Source of the DNA: Albibacillus kandeliae
GTDB taxonomy: Bacteria > Pseudomonadota > Alphaproteobacteria > Rhodobacterales > Rhodobacteraceae
Direction of reading: 5' to 3'
DNA: 64,000 nucleotides
NCBI RefSeq assembly: GCF_003116585.1
Contig: NZ_QEHM01000004.1
Location: forward strand, 310,001 to 374,000
Under the pieces are notes generated by a model. The model was not told where the DNA came from. It made no database searches and saw only the letters and a list, made by a program, of their open reading frames with translations. Position numbers and translations under genes: made by a program. Positions 17,508-25,237 of this stretch are shown here, piece after piece. The first letter of the stretch is position 1. Each line of letters begins with the position of its first letter.

Positions 17508-18262
17508 CGTGCGGTCTTTCCCTTCTGGACGGCCTTGCCGAGGTAGGCCTCGACCACCGCGCCGTTGTGTTCCAGTTCGTCCGGCGCGCAGTCCGCGATC
17601 AGGTGGCCCCGGTCGAGGACGATGCAGCGCGAGCAGAGCTGGCGGATGAACAGCATGTCATGTTCGATCACCAGCAGCGTGGTGCCCTCGCCCGCCGCCT
17701 GTTTCAGAATGCGGACCATCTCGGTCCTGAGCTCCGGGTGAACGCCCGCCGTCGGCTCGTCGAGGCACAGCAGCCGTGGCGAGCCGCGCAGAGCCAGCGC
17801 GACCGAGAGCAGTTTCTTCTGCCCGCCGGAGAGCGAACTCGCCGGGAGGTCGGCGACATGGGCAAGCCGGAACATCTCCAGCAGGGCGTCGATCCGGTCA
17901 TCCCGCCCCGTGCGGCGCAGCATGTGGCGCGGCGCCCCTGCGGCGACGTCCCCGGCCCGCAGCACCTCGCGCGTGGTCATCCGCGTCGGCATGTTGGGCA
18001 GCTGAAAGGTCCGCGCGAGCCCCGCGCGGGTGACCACATGCGCGGGCCGTGCGGTGATGTCGGTGCCCGCGATGGTCACGCGCCCGGCATCGGGCGGCAG
18101 AAAGCCCGAGATCGCGTTCAGCAGGGTCGATTTGCCCGAGCCGTTGGGCCCGAGCAGACCGACGATCTCGCCCGGCCGGATGCGGGCAGACACACCGTCG
18201 AGCACCTGATGGGCGCCAAAGGCCTTCGACAGGCCGTTGAGTTCGAGAAGGGCCTCAGACAT
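17504..18262 (-). CDS. livG: Branched-chain amino acid-type ABC importer, ATPase LivG
   Basis: A 252-residue LivG-family ATPase. It shows Walker A GPNGSGKST near residues 39-47, the LivG-specific RAGLARTFQLPNMPTRMTTREVL segment, SLSGGQKKLLSVALAL, and Walker B LLCLDEPTAGVHP followed by LLVIEHDMLFIRQLCSR. It overlaps both neighbours (eight bases with livM, four with livF). LivG and LivF are expected to form the heterodimeric motor of this importer. Confidence 0.93.
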   Translation of the reverse strand: MSEALLELNGLSKAFGAHQVLDGVSARIRPGEIVGLLGPNGSGKSTLLNAISGFLPPDAGRVTIAGTDITARPAHVVTRAGLARTFQLPNMPTRMTTREVLRAGDVAAGAPRHMLRRTGRDDRIDALLEMFRLAHVADLPASSLSGGQKKLLSVALALRGSPRLLCLDEPTAGVHPELRTEMVRILKQAAGEGTTLLVIEHDMLFIRQLCSRCIVLDRGHLIADCAPDELEHNGAVVEAYLGKAVQKGKTAR

Positions 18263-19145
18263 GCGAGCCTCCGATACGTTCGGGAAAGATCCCCTTGGGG
18301 CGCCAGATCAGGAAGGCGAGGATGCCGCCGCCCACGATGATGAGCCGCGTCGCCGCGACGAAGTCGGAGGGAACGTCGAACCAGTCCTTGACGAAGGGCA
18401 CATAGGCCAGCGCGAACTGCATCAGGATCGCCCCGGCGACCACGCCCCAGTTGTTGGCGATGCCGCCGATGATCACCATCGACCAGATCAGGAAGGTCTC
18501 GTGGCTCATCAGCTGCTCGGGGCCGACGAAGGTCAGGTAATGGGCATAGAGAAACCCCGAAACCGCCGCCATCAGCGAGGAGACGACCATGACGATGCGC
18601 CGCGAGCGGGCGAGGTCGTAGCCGAGCGCACGAGCCAGCTGGGGTTCCTCGCGCATCAGCTTGAGCGACAGGCCGAACCCCGACCGCGCGATGCGCTGGC
18701 AGATCACGAAGGCGACGACCAGCAGCGCGGCATAGAGCGCGAGGCGGGCAAGGGCCGCAGTGTCGGCAGGCAGCGCCGCAAAGGTCACCGGCAGACCGGA
18801 CACGCCCTGCGCCCCGCCTGCCAGCCCCTGCTCGTTGGTAAAGACAAGGCGCATGATCTCGGCCAGCGAGAGGGTCGCGATGCCCCAGTAGTCCTCGGAC
18901 ATGCGGTCGCCGAGGCGGGCGAAGAACAGGCCCAGCAGCGCCGCGAAGACAAGGCCCAGCGCCAGACCGGCCAAGGGCGGCCAGCCCCAGAGATGCGCGA
19001 AGGCCGCGCCATAGGTGCCGCAGCCGAACAGCGCGATCAGCCCGAAGTTGACGAGGCCGGAGAGGCCCATCTGCAGGTTCAGCGCCAGCGCGAGGATGCC
19101 GTAGAGACAGGCGACGGCAGAGACGTGGATCAGGAAATCAGACAC
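18255..19145 (-). CDS. livM: Branched-chain amino acid-type ABC importer, permease LivM
   Basis: A 296-residue permease of the LivM family with many hydrophobic segments. Diagnostic stretches are ALALNLQMGLSGLVNFGLIALFGCGTYGAAF near residue 20-50 and the coupling loop LMREEPQLARALGYDLARSRRIVMVVSSLMAAVSGFLYAH. Translation from the ATG at 19145 overlaps the livH end by eight bases. It pairs with LivH to form the translocation pathway. Confidence 0.92.
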   Translation of the reverse strand: MSDFLIHVSAVACLYGILALALNLQMGLSGLVNFGLIALFGCGTYGAAFAHLWGWPPLAGLALGLVFAALLGLFFARLGDRMSEDYWGIATLSLAEIMRLVFTNEQGLAGGAQGVSGLPVTFAALPADTAALARLALYAALLVVAFVICQRIARSGFGLSLKLMREEPQLARALGYDLARSRRIVMVVSSLMAAVSGFLYAHYLTFVGPEQLMSHETFLIWSMVIIGGIANNWGVVAGAILMQFALAYVPFVKDWFDVPSDFVAATRLIIVGGGILAFLIWRPKGIFPERIGGSHV

Positions 19146-20031
19146 GGTTCACCTCGCTGGTGAAGAGGCCGGCGGGGCGGAACAGCAGGAACAGCACCAG
19201 CAGCGCAAAGCTGGCGGTCTGGGCGTAGCTGGCCGGGGCAAAGAGAAAGTCCTGCCCGAAGAGCGGGCCGAAGTTGGTATTGGTCACGAAGGTCTCGGCC
19301 GCCGAGATCACCAGCGCCCCCGCGATGGCGCCCAGCGCATTGCCCAGCCCGCCGAGGATGGCGGCGGCGAAGACCGGCAGCAGCATCTGGGTGCCGAGGT
19401 CGATCGAGACCGACCCGCGCATCGCCAGCGTCATGCCCCCGAGCGCGGCCAGCACGCCGGAGATGAACACCGTGGCGTTGATCACGCCGCGGGTGCCGAT
19501 CCCGCTGGCCGCGGCCAGCACGCAGTTGGTCGCCGTGGCCCGCATCTCGCGCCCCAGACGGGTGAAGAACAGGATCGCCGCGAAACCGCCGAGCGAGACG
19601 AGGGTGATCGCCAGCGTGCTCAGCTGGTGCACGGTGACGCGGGCGCCCATGAAGCGCATCGCCGGGGCCACCGGCAGGTCGAAACGATAGGCGGCCGGGC
19701 CAAAGGCCAGCAGGAAGACCGCCGAGAGGATCATCGACAGGGCGAGTGAGCCGATCAGCGCGATGGCCGAGCCTTCCTCGAGCAGCCGTTCGAACAGCAG
19801 CACGTTGAACAGCATGGCAAGCAGGCCGACGAGCGCGGCCGAGAGCGGCAGCGCGACGAGCAGTGGCAGCCCCGCCTGTTGCAGCAACATGCCGAGGAAG
19901 GCGCCGGTGACCGAGTACTGGACCAGCGCGACATTGGGGAACTTGATCAGCGAGTAGACTCCGCTGAGCGCGACGGCGATCAGGGCCAGGTCAAGCGCCC
20001 GGATCACCGTGTCGAAGAGGAATTGGATCAT
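19138..20031 (-). CDS. livH: Branched-chain amino acid-type ABC importer, permease LivH
   Basis: A 297-residue permease of the LivH family. After an N-terminal helix the conserved GVYSLIKFPNVALVQYSVTGAFLG segment begins near residue 23, and the NCVLAAASGIGTRGVINATVFISGVLAALGGM segment and C-terminal LFRPAGLFTSEVNRV complete the family pattern. ATG at 20031 is preferred because the hydrophobic sequence starts there; a longer reading frame adds a non-homologous basic extension. A hairpin lies between the binding-protein gene and this one. Confidence 0.92.
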   Translation of the reverse strand: MIQFLFDTVIRALDLALIAVALSGVYSLIKFPNVALVQYSVTGAFLGMLLQQAGLPLLVALPLSAALVGLLAMLFNVLLFERLLEEGSAIALIGSLALSMILSAVFLLAFGPAAYRFDLPVAPAMRFMGARVTVHQLSTLAITLVSLGGFAAILFFTRLGREMRATATNCVLAAASGIGTRGVINATVFISGVLAALGGMTLAMRGSVSIDLGTQMLLPVFAAAILGGLGNALGAIAGALVISAAETFVTNTNFGPLFGQDFLFAPASYAQTASFALLVLFLLFRPAGLFTSEVNRV

Positions 20032-20076
20032 GTGTTTCTCTCTGGGGCCAGCGGTCGGGGAGACCGTGGCAAAGAC

Positions 20077-20107
20077 GGCCCGTGCCTTCACCGGGAAGAC
20101 ACGGGCC
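20077..20107 (-). terminator. Hairpin between binding-protein and livH genes (attenuator candidate)
   Basis: The arms GGCCCGTG (20077-20084) and CACGGGCC (20100-20107) pair perfectly with a 15-base loop. On the minus strand the hairpin lies 33 bases after the binding-protein stop, and only a short T stretch follows. Such hairpins commonly lower expression of the membrane genes relative to the binding protein. Confidence 0.45.
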
Positions 20108-20139
20108 TCTTCGGGCGACCTCGCGGTCGCGACCGGGGA

Positions 20140-21252
20140 TCAGTCCATCGGGACGAGGGCGTTACCGTCGACCTTGAACTTGAGGTAGGGCTGCGACATG
20201 CGCTGGCCGTCGGCGTCGAGCTTGATCTCGCCGGTGGCACCGTCGAAGCCTTCGTCGCCCAGCTTGCGGATCGCTTCCAGCAGCGGCTCCTTGTCGGTGG
20301 TGCCCGCCATCTCGATCGCCTTGGCGGCGAAAAGCACGGCGTCGTGCGCGTAACCGCCATAGGCCGAGAGGAACCCTTCGCCGTAGGCGGCCTCGTAGGC
20401 GGCCTTGTAGCCCTCGCCGCCGGCACCGAGGTAGCCGACGTCCATGCCGGTCAGGCCCTGCTTGAACTCTGCCGCGGTGTCCTTGTTCATCATGGTGATC
20501 AGGATCGAGTACCAGGGCGCGTCGGTCTGCAGGCCCAGTTCATAGCTTTCCTGCATGATCAGCGCCGCGTCGGTGCCGTAGGCGGTAAACACGTAGGCGT
20601 CGGGGTCGGTTGCCTCGAGCTGCTGCAACTCGCGGCGATAGGAGGGCTGGCCGCCGGTGAACAGCACCGAGGTCTTCACGTCGCCGCCCATCTCTTCGAG
20701 ATGCTTCTCGAACTCGTGCGCGACGCCTTGACCAAAGGCGTTGTTGACGGCCAGAACAGCCACGTTCTTCCAGCCGTTGGCGATCACTTCCTTTGCCGCG
20801 AATTCGGTCGAGACGTTGTCGAGGCCGACCATCGAGAAGGAGGTCGGGCCGATCTTGCGCACGAGACCGGAGGTGGAGGCCGGGTTCAGGTGCGGAATGC
20901 CCTCCTGCACGAGGTATTCGCCCATCGGCAGGGTGATGCCCGAGGAATACGACCCGATGACCAGCGGCACCTTGTCGACGGTAACAAGCTTGCGCGCCGC
21001 GTCGATGGCGGTCTGCGGCTTGCCCGCGCTGTCCTCGATGATGACCTTCAGCGGTTCGCCGAGGATACCGCCGGCATCGTTGATCTCTTTCACCGCGATC
21101 TCGATGCCGCGGCGCTGGTCCTCGCCCGGTGTCGCGTTGGAGCCCGAAAGCGGGATGACCGCACCGAGCGTGATATCGGCAAAGGCGGCAGGAGCCCCGA
21201 GCAGCGTCGTCGCGGTCAGGATCGCCGCAGCGACCTTGGTTTTGTGTGTCAT
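20140..21252 (-). CDS. Branched-chain amino acid-type ABC importer, substrate-binding protein
   Basis: A 370-residue periplasmic binding protein of the LivJ/LivK (Peripla_BP_6) family. The signal peptide covers about residues 1-25 (MTHKTKVAAAILTATTLLGA...AFA). The mature protein begins ITLGAVIPLSGSNATPGEDQRRGIE with the conserved EINDAGGILG, and has VIGSYSSGITLPMGEYLVQEGIPHLNP. It is the first gene of the operon and the promoter region upstream contains three 12-base repeats that could bind the nearby GntR regulator. Ligand unknown: the family takes amino acids, amides, urea and aromatic compounds. Confidence 0.93.
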   Translation of the reverse strand: MTHKTKVAAAILTATTLLGAPAAFADITLGAVIPLSGSNATPGEDQRRGIEIAVKEINDAGGILGEPLKVIIEDSAGKPQTAIDAARKLVTVDKVPLVIGSYSSGITLPMGEYLVQEGIPHLNPASTSGLVRKIGPTSFSMVGLDNVSTEFAAKEVIANGWKNVAVLAVNNAFGQGVAHEFEKHLEEMGGDVKTSVLFTGGQPSYRRELQQLEATDPDAYVFTAYGTDAALIMQESYELGLQTDAPWYSILITMMNKDTAAEFKQGLTGMDVGYLGAGGEGYKAAYEAAYGEGFLSAYGGYAHDAVLFAAKAIEMAGTTDKEPLLEAIRKLGDEGFDGATGEIKLDADGQRMSQPYLKFKVDGNALVPMD

Positions 21253-21281
21253 GGAGAAGCCTCACAAGTTGGGTCACAAAA

Positions 21282-21317
21282 ATATACGTTAAAATATCCG
21301 TATAGATATCCGCATAA
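21282..21317. repeat. Three 12-base direct repeats in the Liv/GntR divergent promoter region
   Basis: Copies begin at 21282 (ATATACGTTAAA), 21294 (ATATCCGTATAG) and 21306 (ATATCCGCATAA), an exact 12-base period. Within them TATACG (21283-21288) and CGTATA (21299-21304) also form an inverted repeat. The block starts 30 bases upstream of the binding-protein start and is AT-rich in a GC-rich region, so it may be a regulator array overlapping the -10/-35 elements. Confidence 0.55.
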
Positions 21318-21500
21318 ACTGACCAGATGCCGTAGCTTTCACGGGAATGAGTTTCTCATCCGTAATACGTGCAGATTGAGCGCAAACAGCCCGGTGATGC
21401 CTCACGACCCGGCAATGGGGCCCGGAGAGGCGAATCTGCAGCGATTACGTGCGTGACCTTGGGGCAGGACACGCCTAAGGTCGGTCCGAGGAAAAGGGCT

Positions 21501-22139
21501 ATGAAGAAAAAAACAACGCAGTTCAACCGCTCGGTACACCTGCTTAAATCCATGATCATCGCGTCAGACTTTCGCCCGGGGGACCGCCTCCGCGAGGAAG
21601 AGCTCATGGAGACGCTCCAGCTTGGCCGGACCCCGCTGCGCGAGGCGCTGCTGCTGCTGCAGGGCGAGGGGCTGATCGAGCGGCGGCACGGCTGGTACGT
21701 GAGCGAGACCTCTCCCAAGGACCTGCCGAAGATCTACGAGGCGCGCGGCATGGCCGAGGGCGCGCTCGGCGCGCTGGCCTCGCGCAACGCAACGCCCGGT
21801 CTGCTCGACCGGCTCGAGGAACTCTGCGACGAGATGGACCGCTGGCCCGGCATCACCCGCGCCGAACTGAACCGCCTGAACAGCGAGTTCCACGGCACCA
21901 TCGCCGAGGCGGCAGACAACCCCTATATCCACGACTTCTGGCAGAAAGCGCAGTTCTACCACTGGCAGCTGCGCGCCCCGATCATGTTCAGCGACGACCA
22001 GATCCGCGCGGCGAACCGGGAACACCGCGAGATCGTGGCGGCCATGCGCAGCAAGGACAACACGCGCGCGGGCTTTGCCGCGCGCAACCACGTGGAGTCG
22101 ACCCGCGCCATCGTGCTCGGAGCGCTGGGTCTGCTCTGA
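21501..22139 (+). CDS. GntR-family transcriptional regulator (FCD type)
   Basis: A 212-residue regulator. The winged helix spans about residues 5-70 (GDRLREEELMETLQLGRTPLREALLLLQGEGLIERRHGWYV) and the FCD domain follows with LNSEFHGTIAEAADNPYI and NREHREIVAAMRSKD, whose histidines fit the metal/carboxylate pocket. It is divergent from the Liv importer operon and convergent with the racemase gene, which ends three bases past its stop. The ATG at 21501 begins the homologous part; a long upstream extension is not GntR-like. It probably controls the Liv operon and possibly the catabolic genes beyond. Confidence 0.9.
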   Translation: MKKKTTQFNRSVHLLKSMIIASDFRPGDRLREEELMETLQLGRTPLREALLLLQGEGLIERRHGWYVSETSPKDLPKIYEARGMAEGALGALASRNATPGLLDRLEELCDEMDRWPGITRAELNRLNSEFHGTIAEAADNPYIHDFWQKAQFYHWQLRAPIMFSDDQIRAANREHREIVAAMRSKDNTRAGFAARNHVESTRAIVLGALGLL

Positions 22140-22142
22140 CCC

Positions 22143-22781
22143 TCAGGCCAGCGCGCAGGCCAGATGGGCCGAGGCGCGCACGCCGTCGACCAGCGGAACC
22201 CGCGACCGCCCGGCCAGACTCTCGCGCAGGCGCGACATGCCGGCACATCCCAGCACGACAGCCCCCGCCCCCGCCCGTTCGGACTGCGCGATGCTCTCCA
22301 GCAGCCGCGCTTCGACCTCCTCGCCGCCCGCCTCGACCTCCAGCACCGGCAGGCCCGAGGCCAGAACCCCGACACAGGCCCTACCGTGGCCGTAGGCTTC
22401 GACGTTGGCCGCGATGACGGGCACCGAGACGTCCAGCGTGGTCACGATGCCAAAGCGGTCGCCCTGCAGCGCGGCAAGCGACATGGCCGCCTGACCGATC
22501 CCGACCACCGGGCAATGGGCCGCCGCGCGGAGCGTGGCGAGGCCGGTGTCGTCGAAACAGGCGATGACGATGGCATCGGCCCGGGCCGCGCGGGCCTCGG
22601 GCAGCAGGGCCATCAGCCCCCTGACCGCCGCCGCGCCATCCTCGGCGCCCTGGATCGCGGGCGGGCCGTCGTGGTTCGTCCAGCCCAGCACGTCGACGCC
22701 CGGCACCGCGGCCCGCGCCACCGAGACCACGCTCTCGGTCATCGCCTCGGTCGCATTGGGATTGAGATAGAGAATGCGCAC
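22143..22781 (-). CDS. Asp/Glu/hydantoin racemase-family protein
   Basis: A 212-residue member of the Asp/Glu/hydantoin racemase family. Two catalytic cysteines are expected and seen: Cys75 in IVIACFDDTG and Cys179 in VVLGCAGMS. The opening MRILYLNPNATEAMTESV is typical of hydantoin racemase/allantoin racemase-like proteins. Start is a GTG at 22781, two bases behind the stop of the deaminase gene. As the last gene of a nine-gene operon with amidohydrolases and a deaminase, it likely interconverts enantiomers of a ring-opened or hydantoin-like intermediate. Confidence 0.88.
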   Translation of the reverse strand: MRILYLNPNATEAMTESVVSVARAAVPGVDVLGWTNHDGPPAIQGAEDGAAAVRGLMALLPEARAARADAIVIACFDDTGLATLRAAAHCPVVGIGQAAMSLAALQGDRFGIVTTLDVSVPVIAANVEAYGHGRACVGVLASGLPVLEVEAGGEEVEARLLESIAQSERAGAGAVVLGCAGMSRLRESLAGRSRVPLVDGVRASAHLACALA

Positions 22782-22783
22782 GA

Positions 22784-23281
22784 TCAGAGCCGCCCGCGCG
22801 CCGTCGCCGCCCAATCCGTCAGGATCGCGAAGGCCTCGGCGTCCATGTGCTGCTCGGCGGGCATGTCCCGGTCGGTGACGGCGCGCCCGCATTCACGGGT
22901 CATCCGGCCCACATCCACCGGAAAGCGCGCGGCCTCCGGCAGATCGCCAAGCGCAGTCCCGGCCTGCCCCATGTCGGCGGCGTAATACAGCGTCGCGATG
23001 CCCGCGATGTTCATCGCGGCCACGCAGAGCGGACAGGGCTCGCAGCTTGAGTAGAGATCGCAGCCACGCAGATCGACCGACCCAAGGTTGCGGCAGGCAT
23101 CGCGGATCGCCTCGGTCTCGCCGTGCGAGGTCGGGTCGTGGTTCATCAGCGAGCGGTTGATCCCCTCCCCCACGATCTTTCCGTCCCGGACGATCACCGC
23201 GCCAAAGGGCTCGGTCCCCGGCGTGGCAAGAGCCTCGGCCGAGATCTCGATGGCCCGGCGCATGAATGCCTCGTCATACAT
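22784..23281 (-). CDS. Zinc-dependent CMP/guanine-type deaminase
   Basis: A 165-residue deaminase of the cytidine/deoxycytidylate-like family, closest in layout to guanine deaminase/nucleoside deaminase. Zinc ligands are His53 (with catalytic Glu55 in SHGETEA) and Cys83/Cys86 (CEPCPLC). It should remove an exocyclic amino group from a purine, pyrimidine or triazine-like ring. It overlaps the end of the DppF-like ATPase gene by eight bases and is followed two bases later by the racemase gene. Substrate not determined. Confidence 0.9.
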   Translation of the reverse strand: MYDEAFMRRAIEISAEALATPGTEPFGAVIVRDGKIVGEGINRSLMNHDPTSHGETEAIRDACRNLGSVDLRGCDLYSSCEPCPLCVAAMNIAGIATLYYAADMGQAGTALGDLPEAARFPVDVGRMTRECGRAVTDRDMPAEQHMDAEAFAILTDWAATARGRL

Positions 23282-24269
23282 CTGCGGTCTCCTTCAGGCC
23301 GGTCGCCGCTGCCCCGGTCTCGCAGGCAAAGCAGGCGACGCGGCGGTTGTGAACCTCGGCGCGGCGTTGCGGGCGTTCGACCTTGCAGCGGTCGAAGGCC
23401 AGCGGACAACGCGGGTGAAAGCTGCACCCCGAGGGCGGAGAGACGGGCGACGGCACTTCGCCCCCCATCGGGGTCCGGTCGCGCTTGGGTGCTTCGAGGT
23501 CGGGGATCGTGTCGAGCAGCAGCCGCGTGTAGGGATGCAGCGGATTGGCGAAGAGGTCCTTCGTCGGCTGGATCTCGACGATCCGGCCAAGGTACATCAC
23601 CGCGATCACGTCGGCCATGTGCCGCACCACGCTCAGGTCGTGGCTGATGAAGAGATAGGTCAGGTCCATCTCCTTCTGCAGCCGCTTCATAAGGTTCAGC
23701 ACCTGCGCCTGCACGGAGACGTCCAGCGCCGAGGTCGGTTCGTCGCAGACCAGGAACTCGGGCTCGCCCGCCAGCGCCCGCGCGATCGAGATCCGCTGCC
23801 GCTGACCGCCGGAGAATTCATGCGGAAATTTCTGCCCGTCCGAGGGGGAGAGCCCCACGGTGCGCAAAAGCTCATCCACCCGTGCCGCGACCACGGCGTC
23901 GGGCGTGTCCGGGCGCAGGGTGCGCAGGGGTTCGGCAATGATCCGGCCCACCCGCCAGCGCGGATTGAGGCTCGCAAAAGGATCCTGAAAGATCATCTGC
24001 ATCCTGTCCCGGTCGCCGTGGAACTTGACCGACCCGCCCGATGGCGCGTGCAGCCCGGTCACCAGCCGCGCGATGGTGCTCTTGCCGCAACCGGACTCGC
24101 CGACCAGCGCGAGGGTCTGGCCGCGCTGGATGATGAAATCGACGCCATCGACGGCGCGGAGGGTCCGGCGCGGCTTGCGTTCGAGCACCCGGTTCAGCCA
24201 GGGCGCAGAGACGTCGAACCGGCGTTCCAGCCCGTCGACCTCGAGGATGGCATTGGGGCGGATCTTCAT
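23274..24269 (-). CDS. Peptide-type ABC importer, DppF-like ATPase
   Basis: A 331-residue ATPase of the DppF/OppF group. Walker A GESGCGKST is near residues 62-70, and it has FQDPFASLNPRWRVGRII, FSGGQRQRISIARAL and Walker B LVCDEPTSALD. The C-terminal zinc-finger-like region SGCSFHPRCPLAFDRCKVERP is typical of oligopeptide ATPases. ATG at 24269 overlaps the DppD-like stop by four bases (ATGA); longer upstream readings only shadow that gene. It works with the product of 24266-25237. Confidence 0.93.
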   Translation of the reverse strand: MKIRPNAILEVDGLERRFDVSAPWLNRVLERKPRRTLRAVDGVDFIIQRGQTLALVGESGCGKSTIARLVTGLHAPSGGSVKFHGDRDRMQMIFQDPFASLNPRWRVGRIIAEPLRTLRPDTPDAVVAARVDELLRTVGLSPSDGQKFPHEFSGGQRQRISIARALAGEPEFLVCDEPTSALDVSVQAQVLNLMKRLQKEMDLTYLFISHDLSVVRHMADVIAVMYLGRIVEIQPTKDLFANPLHPYTRLLLDTIPDLEAPKRDRTPMGGEVPSPVSPPSGCSFHPRCPLAFDRCKVERPQRRAEVHNRRVACFACETGAAATGLKETADV

Positions 24270-25237
24270 GCGACGGCTCCTTCGGTGGCCAGCCAGCAGG
24301 CGGCGGCCTGGGTTCCTTCGACGCGGGGAATATCCCGGCGGCATTTCGGCCCGGCATGGGCGCAGCGCGGGTTGAAGGCGCAGCCCGACGGGATCGCGTC
24401 GAGCCGGGGCATCGCGCCGGGGATCATCTGCAACTCCTCGACGTCGCTGCGCAGCGAGGGGATCGAGCCCATCAGCCCGGCGGTGTAGGGGTGCCTCGGG
24501 CGGCGCACCACGTCCTCGACCGCGCCGACCTCAGCCAGTCGCCCGGCATACATCACCGCCACGCGGTCGGCGGTTTCGGCGATCACGCCCATGTCGTGGG
24601 TGACCAGCATCACCGCCGTCCCCCGCTCGCGGCAGAGCCGCTTCAGCAGCGCCGTGATCTGCGCCTGGATCGAGACGTCGAGCGCGGTGGTCGGCTCGTC
24701 CGCCACGATCAGCTCCGGCTCGGCGCAGAGCGCCAGCGCGATCACGATCCGCTGGCGCATCCCGCCCGAGAACTGGTGCGGGTAGTTGTCGATCCTCTCC
24801 TCGACCGCCGGGATCCCGACCTCGCGCATCAGGTCCTTGGCCCGTTCGCGCGCCTGCGCCTTGGTCAGGTCGGTGTGCAGGCGGATGGTCTCGACCAGCT
24901 GGTCGCCCACCCGGAAGAGCGGGTTCAGCGAGGTCAGCGGGTCCTGGAAGATCGCGCCGATCCGACGGCCCCGGACCTGCTGCATCTCGCGGTCGCTCAG
25001 GTTGTCGATCCGGTCCCCGGAGAGGTGGATGGACCCCGCCGCGATCCGCCCCGGCGGCTCCAGCAGCCCGAGGATCGCCATGCCGGTCATCGACTTGCCA
25101 GCGCCGGATTCGCCCACCATGCCGAGGATTTCGCCCCGCCGGATGGTCAGCGAGATATCGTCCACGGCGGTCAGCACGCCCTTCCGGGTCGGGAATTCGA
25201 CGCGCAGGTTGCGGACGTCGAGCACGATGTCACTCAT
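24266..25237 (-). CDS. Peptide-type ABC importer, DppD-like ATPase
   Basis: A 323-residue ATPase of the DppD/OppD group with Walker A GESGAGKS near residues 39-46, IFQDPLTSLNPLFRVGDQL, FSGGMRQRIVIALAL and VADEPTTALD, plus the C-terminal SGCAFNPRCAHAGPKCRRD cluster. It overlaps the amidohydrolase gene by eight bases, so transporter and enzymes are in one translation-coupled operon: binding protein, two permeases, two amidohydrolases, two ATPases, deaminase, racemase. Confidence 0.93.
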   Translation of the reverse strand: MSDIVLDVRNLRVEFPTRKGVLTAVDDISLTIRRGEILGMVGESGAGKSMTGMAILGLLEPPGRIAAGSIHLSGDRIDNLSDREMQQVRGRRIGAIFQDPLTSLNPLFRVGDQLVETIRLHTDLTKAQARERAKDLMREVGIPAVEERIDNYPHQFSGGMRQRIVIALALCAEPELIVADEPTTALDVSIQAQITALLKRLCRERGTAVMLVTHDMGVIAETADRVAVMYAGRLAEVGAVEDVVRRPRHPYTAGLMGSIPSLRSDVEELQMIPGAMPRLDAIPSGCAFNPRCAHAGPKCRRDIPRVEGTQAAACWLATEGAVA

